NCBI GenBank assembly: GCA_002256055.1
Contig: NKIE01000019.1
Coordinates: 6,075 to 15,543 of the forward strand
Source: Pseudomonas sp. PGPPP3
GTDB lineage: Bacteria; Pseudomonadota; Gammaproteobacteria; Pseudomonadales; Pseudomonadaceae
Reading direction: 5' to 3'
DNA: 9,469 nt
How positions within the stretch are numbered: the first letter of the stretch is position 1; each line of letters opens with the position of its first letter. Position numbers and translations under genes: made by a program. The notes beneath the pieces are model-generated. The model did not search any database. It was given only the letters and a program-made list of their open reading frames with translations, and was not told the DNA's origin. This document shows positions 7,200-9,469 of this stretch, one piece after another.

Positions 7200-7212
7200 C
7201 ACAGCATCTGTG
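7200..7212. promoter_or_regulatory. Short dyad upstream of second LysR gene
   Basis: CACAG (7200-7204) and CTGTG (7208-7212) form a perfect inverted repeat around CAT, 47 bp before the second LysR start. This is the only structure I see in the 100-bp gap; no terminator or convincing promoter is evident there. It may be an operator or chance. Confidence 0.25.
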
Positions 7213-7259
7213 GCGCGCTACTCTTGGCGAATTGCTATGGCTATGCCGCAGAGGAATAA

Positions 7260-8168
7260 ATGGACAAGCTCAGTGCCCTCAATATGTTTGTCGTCACCGC
7301 CGAACTGGGCAGCTTTAGTCGCGCGGCTGAACAGTTGGGGAAGACCCCGTCAGCGCTGACCAAGGCCGTCGGCCACCTGGAAGATGAGTTGGGTGCGCGG
7401 CTGTTTGAGCGCTCGACCCGGCGCCTGGTGCTGACCGAGGCCGGCTTGCTCTACCTGGACACGGCCCGGCAAGTGTTGGCCAGCCTGCGCGAGGCTGGCG
7501 AGGAGATTGGTCAGTTGCAGCACAGCCTGCACGGCACCCTGCGACTGACAGCACCGCTGGCTTTGGGGCCGGCGTTTTTCAACGACGCCTGCGCAGCCTT
7601 TATGGCTGAGCATCCGCAGTTGAAACTGCAGGTTAATCTCAGTGATGCCTATATCGATCTGCTGGAGGCCGGTATCGATCTGGCCTTGCGCGAAGGCCGT
7701 GGTGATGTACCGGGAATGATTGTTAAGCCGCTGGCGGCCAGCCGTATTGTGTTGTGTGCCAGCCCCGAGTATCTGCAGCGCTGTGGCACGCCGCAGAGCG
7801 CGGACGATCTGCTCAGCCATCAGACCCTTATTTATGAGCACGTGGCGCTGGATCGGCGCTGGCGCCTGAGTCTGGATCAGCAGGTGTTCACCTTGCAGCC
7901 GCAGGGGCGCTTGACCAGCGATAACTATGACTTTCTGCTGGCGGCCTGTCTGGCCGGTCAGGGCGTGCTCGATTGCCCGCATTGGAGCGTGCAACCGTTG
8001 TTGGCCAGCGGCCGGTTGGTGCAGGTACTGCCCGACTACCAGGTCGCCCCGGATGCCTTCGGCCCGCTGATCCTCGCGATGTACCCCAGCCACCGTCGTG
8101 CCACCCGTAAGGTGCAGGCATTTATCGAGTTTATCGAGGCCTACCTGCGTGCCCGGCAGTTGGCGTAG
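7260..8168 (+). CDS. LysR-type transcriptional regulator (second of a tandem pair)
   Basis: The product is 302 residues, with an N-terminal winged helix-turn-helix (about 2-60) and an effector-binding domain (about 88-298) of the CrgA-like LysR type. It aligns end to end with the preceding regulator without large gaps, with about half the residues identical by eye. Shared stretches include SFSRAAEQLGKTPSA, HPQL-LQV-LSD, SDNYDFLLA and YPSHRRAT-KVQ-FI-F-EA. This marks an old tandem duplication. It retains the usual DLALREG motif that the neighbour has lost, so it is probably the more conventional member. The ATG at 7260 is preceded by GAGGA (7251-7255) at 4 nt. The gap after the first regulator is 100 bp, so it may have its own promoter. 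Its target is unknown; candidates are itself, the first regulator and the amidohydrolase block. Confidence 0.94.
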   Translation: MDKLSALNMFVVTAELGSFSRAAEQLGKTPSALTKAVGHLEDELGARLFERSTRRLVLTEAGLLYLDTARQVLASLREAGEEIGQLQHSLHGTLRLTAPLALGPAFFNDACAAFMAEHPQLKLQVNLSDAYIDLLEAGIDLALREGRGDVPGMIVKPLAASRIVLCASPEYLQRCGTPQSADDLLSHQTLIYEHVALDRRWRLSLDQQVFTLQPQGRLTSDNYDFLLAACLAGQGVLDCPHWSVQPLLASGRLVQVLPDYQVAPDAFGPLILAMYPSHRRATRKVQAFIEFIEAYLRARQLA

Positions 8169-8187
8169 GGCCTATGCCGTTTCAATC

Positions 8188-8228
8188 GCGGCAACCTGGC
8201 TTGCGATCAAGCGGCAACAGACTCTAAG
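8188..8228 (+). promoter_or_regulatory. Candidate aceK promoter with overlapping dyad and direct repeats
   Basis: TTGCGA (8201-8206) and TCTAAG (8223-8228), 16 nt apart, each match four of six sigma-70 consensus positions, putting the start of transcription near 8235. A perfect dyad, GCTTG-CGAT-CAAGC (8199-8212), covers the -35 element, and GCGGCAAC occurs twice (8188-8195 and 8211-8218), 23 bp apart. A regulator binding here would block the promoter. The leader to aceK is pyrimidine-rich (8230-8250). Confidence 0.35.
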
Positions 8229-8266
8229 CTCGCCACTCTTTCTTTTCTCCGCGTAGAGGCTTTCTC

Positions 8267-9469
8267 ATGCCACAGCAATGGCCGGCCGGCAACATCGCCA
8301 AGCTTATCCTCGAAGGCTTTGACGATTACCGCGAGCACTTTCGCCAGATTACTAATGGTGCGCGGGTGCGTTTCGAGCAAGCGCAGTGGCAGGAGATCCA
8401 GCAGGCATCGGCTGCGCGGATCAATCTGTATGAAGAGAAAGTCGCCGAGGTGACCGAGCTTTTGCATCAGGCTCACGTCGACGAGGTGTTGCTGGATGTC
8501 AGCCAGTGGCCGTTGGTGAAGAGCGCCTATATCGCCCTGATCGATCTGCGTTTTGACGACGAACTGGCGGAAACCTGGTTTAACTCGATCTTTTGTGGCC
8601 TGTTCAAGCACGATCAGATCAGCGACGGCTGCATGTTTATTCACACCACGCGGCCGGCGCTGCGGGTCAATGAGCGGGCACCGCAGGTGCGTCAGTACCA
8701 CCCTCAGGGCGACCTGGAGGCGGCACTGCGTCAGTTGTTCGAAGATTACCGTTTCGAGGTGCCTTACGAGGACCTGGAGCGTGACCTTGGTCATGTGCTC
8801 AGCCAGTTGCGGCAGAACCTGCCGGACTGGGTGTGTAAGGATCCGGAGCTGAGTATTGAGCTGTTCGCTTCGCGCCTGTACCGCAACAAGGGCGCCTATG
8901 TGGTCGGGCGCATCTTTACTCGTGACGAGCAGTGGCCGCTGGTGATTCCCTTCCTGCACCGCGAGGGCCAGGGCATCCAGGTGGACGCGCTTATTACCGA
9001 CGAGGCGGAGGTGTCGATCATCTTCTCCTTCACCCGTTCCTACTTCATGGTACGGGTCGGCTACCCGGCGGAGTTCATCGGCTTTTTGCGGCGCATCATG
9101 CCGGGCAAGCACATTGCCGAGCTGTACACCTCGATCGGCTTCTACAAGCATGGCAAGTCGGAGTTCTACCGCGCGCTGATCAACCACCTGGCCAATGTCG
9201 ATGACAAGTTCATCATGGCGCCGGGCGTGCGTGGCATGGTCATGAGTGTGTTTACCCTGCCGGGCTTCAATATCCGCTTCCCGTTGAGCAAGTTCGACCC
9301 TGAGTGCCTGGCTGAATTGCTGGAGGTGGCGCCGTCCACGGTACAGGTCGAGGGAGATGTGGTGCTGGTGCGCCACTGCTGGACCGAACGCCGCATGACG
9401 CCGCTGAACATCTATCTGGAGCATGCCAACGAGGCCCAGGTACGCGATGCGCTGGAAGAGTACGGTCTG
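8267..9469 (+). CDS. aceK: Isocitrate dehydrogenase kinase/phosphatase, partial, with apparent internal deletion
   Basis: The 401 codons present match AceK, the cytoplasmic bifunctional enzyme that phosphorylates and dephosphorylates isocitrate dehydrogenase, controlling flux into the glyoxylate shunt. The regulatory half (1-310) is complete, with typical segments such as [32 protein letters not shown] and [10 protein letters not shown]. The ATP-loop motif APGVRGM is at 318-324, matching E. coli 315-321. After VFTLPGFNI (ending at residue 336) the sequence jumps to [16 protein letters not shown], skipping about 45 residues that correspond to E. coli 334-378, including K336 and D371. The frame then continues normally through [19 protein letters not shown] to the window edge. 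The ATG at 8267 has GAGG (8256-8259) 7 nt upstream. Full AceK is about 570-580 residues. Family assignment is certain. Catalytic competence is doubtful if the deletion is real. Confidence 0.95.
   Translation, partial: MPQQWPAGNIAKLILEGFDDYREHFRQITNGARVRFEQAQWQEIQQASAARINLYEEKVAEVTELLHQAHVDEVLLDVSQWPLVKSAYIALIDLRFDDELAETWFNSIFCGLFKHDQISDGCMFIHTTRPALRVNERAPQVRQYHPQGDLEAALRQLFEDYRFEVPYEDLERDLGHVLSQLRQNLPDWVCKDPELSIELFASRLYRNKGAYVVGRIFTRDEQWPLVIPFLHREGQGIQVDALITDEAEVSIIFSFTRSYFMVRVGYPAEFIGFLRRIMPGKHIAELYTSIGFYKHGKSEFYRALINHLANVDDKFIMAPGVRGMVMSVFTLPGFNIRFPLSKFDPECLAELLEVAPSTVQVEGDVVLVRHCWTERRMTPLNIYLEHANEAQVRDALEEYGL

Noticed and set aside
7029..7259. 76-codon frame bridging the two LysR genes
   Set aside because: Two thirds lies inside the first LysR gene in another frame, and there is no ribosome site or recognisable product.
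8207..9424. 405-codon open frame antisense to aceK
   Set aside because: It mirrors a certain gene in GC-rich DNA with strong third-position bias, which leaves long antisense frames open. The product resembles no family I know and begins in the aceK promoter region.
1..9469. Mobile elements, CRISPR arrays, tRNA or rRNA genes
   Set aside because: I saw no terminal inverted repeats with a transposase, no regularly spaced repeats, and no cloverleaf or rRNA-like sequence. Base composition is even throughout.

Overview
The window reads as an ordinary chromosomal segment of a Pseudomonas-like gammaproteobacterium. The evidence is high GC, strong G/C bias at third codon positions, Shine-Dalgarno sites before most genes, and close resemblance of the MoxR-like ATPase, CysK and AceK products to pseudomonad proteins as I recall them. 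No database search was possible. I see no insertion sequence, prophage, CRISPR array, tRNA or rRNA.

Layout, left to right: (1) the N-terminal 214 codons of a MoxR-family AAA+ ATPase on the minus strand, running off the left edge; (2) a divergent control region of about 286 bp; (3) cysK on the plus strand, with its stop overlapped by the GTG start of a small exported Sel1-repeat protein; (4) a compact hairpin where this pair meets a minus-strand gene; (5) a minus-strand block of three genes, in transcription order an exported amidohydrolase (metal-dependent hydrolase family 3), a TorF-type putative outer-membrane porin and an EamA/DMT-type inner-membrane transporter; (6) two tandem, clearly paralogous LysR-type regulators on the plus strand, the first divergent from the amidohydrolase; (7) the first 401 codons of aceK (isocitrate dehydrogenase kinase/phosphatase), running off the right edge.

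Inferred teamwork: CysK makes cysteine. The amidohydrolase, porin and EamA protein would occupy periplasm, outer membrane and inner membrane, and could handle one small-molecule substrate under control of one or both LysR regulators. The substrate cannot be read from sequence. AceK normally sets flux at the TCA/glyoxylate branch point.

The most striking anomaly is in aceK. Compared with the E. coli protein as I remember it, about 45 consecutive residues are missing in frame right after the ATP-loop motif. The gap would remove the conserved ATP-site lysine (E. coli K336) and the annotated active-site aspartate (D371). The flanking sequence is intact and in frame, so this is either a real inactivating or neofunctionalising deletion or an assembly artefact. 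I found no convincing evidence of a wholly new system.
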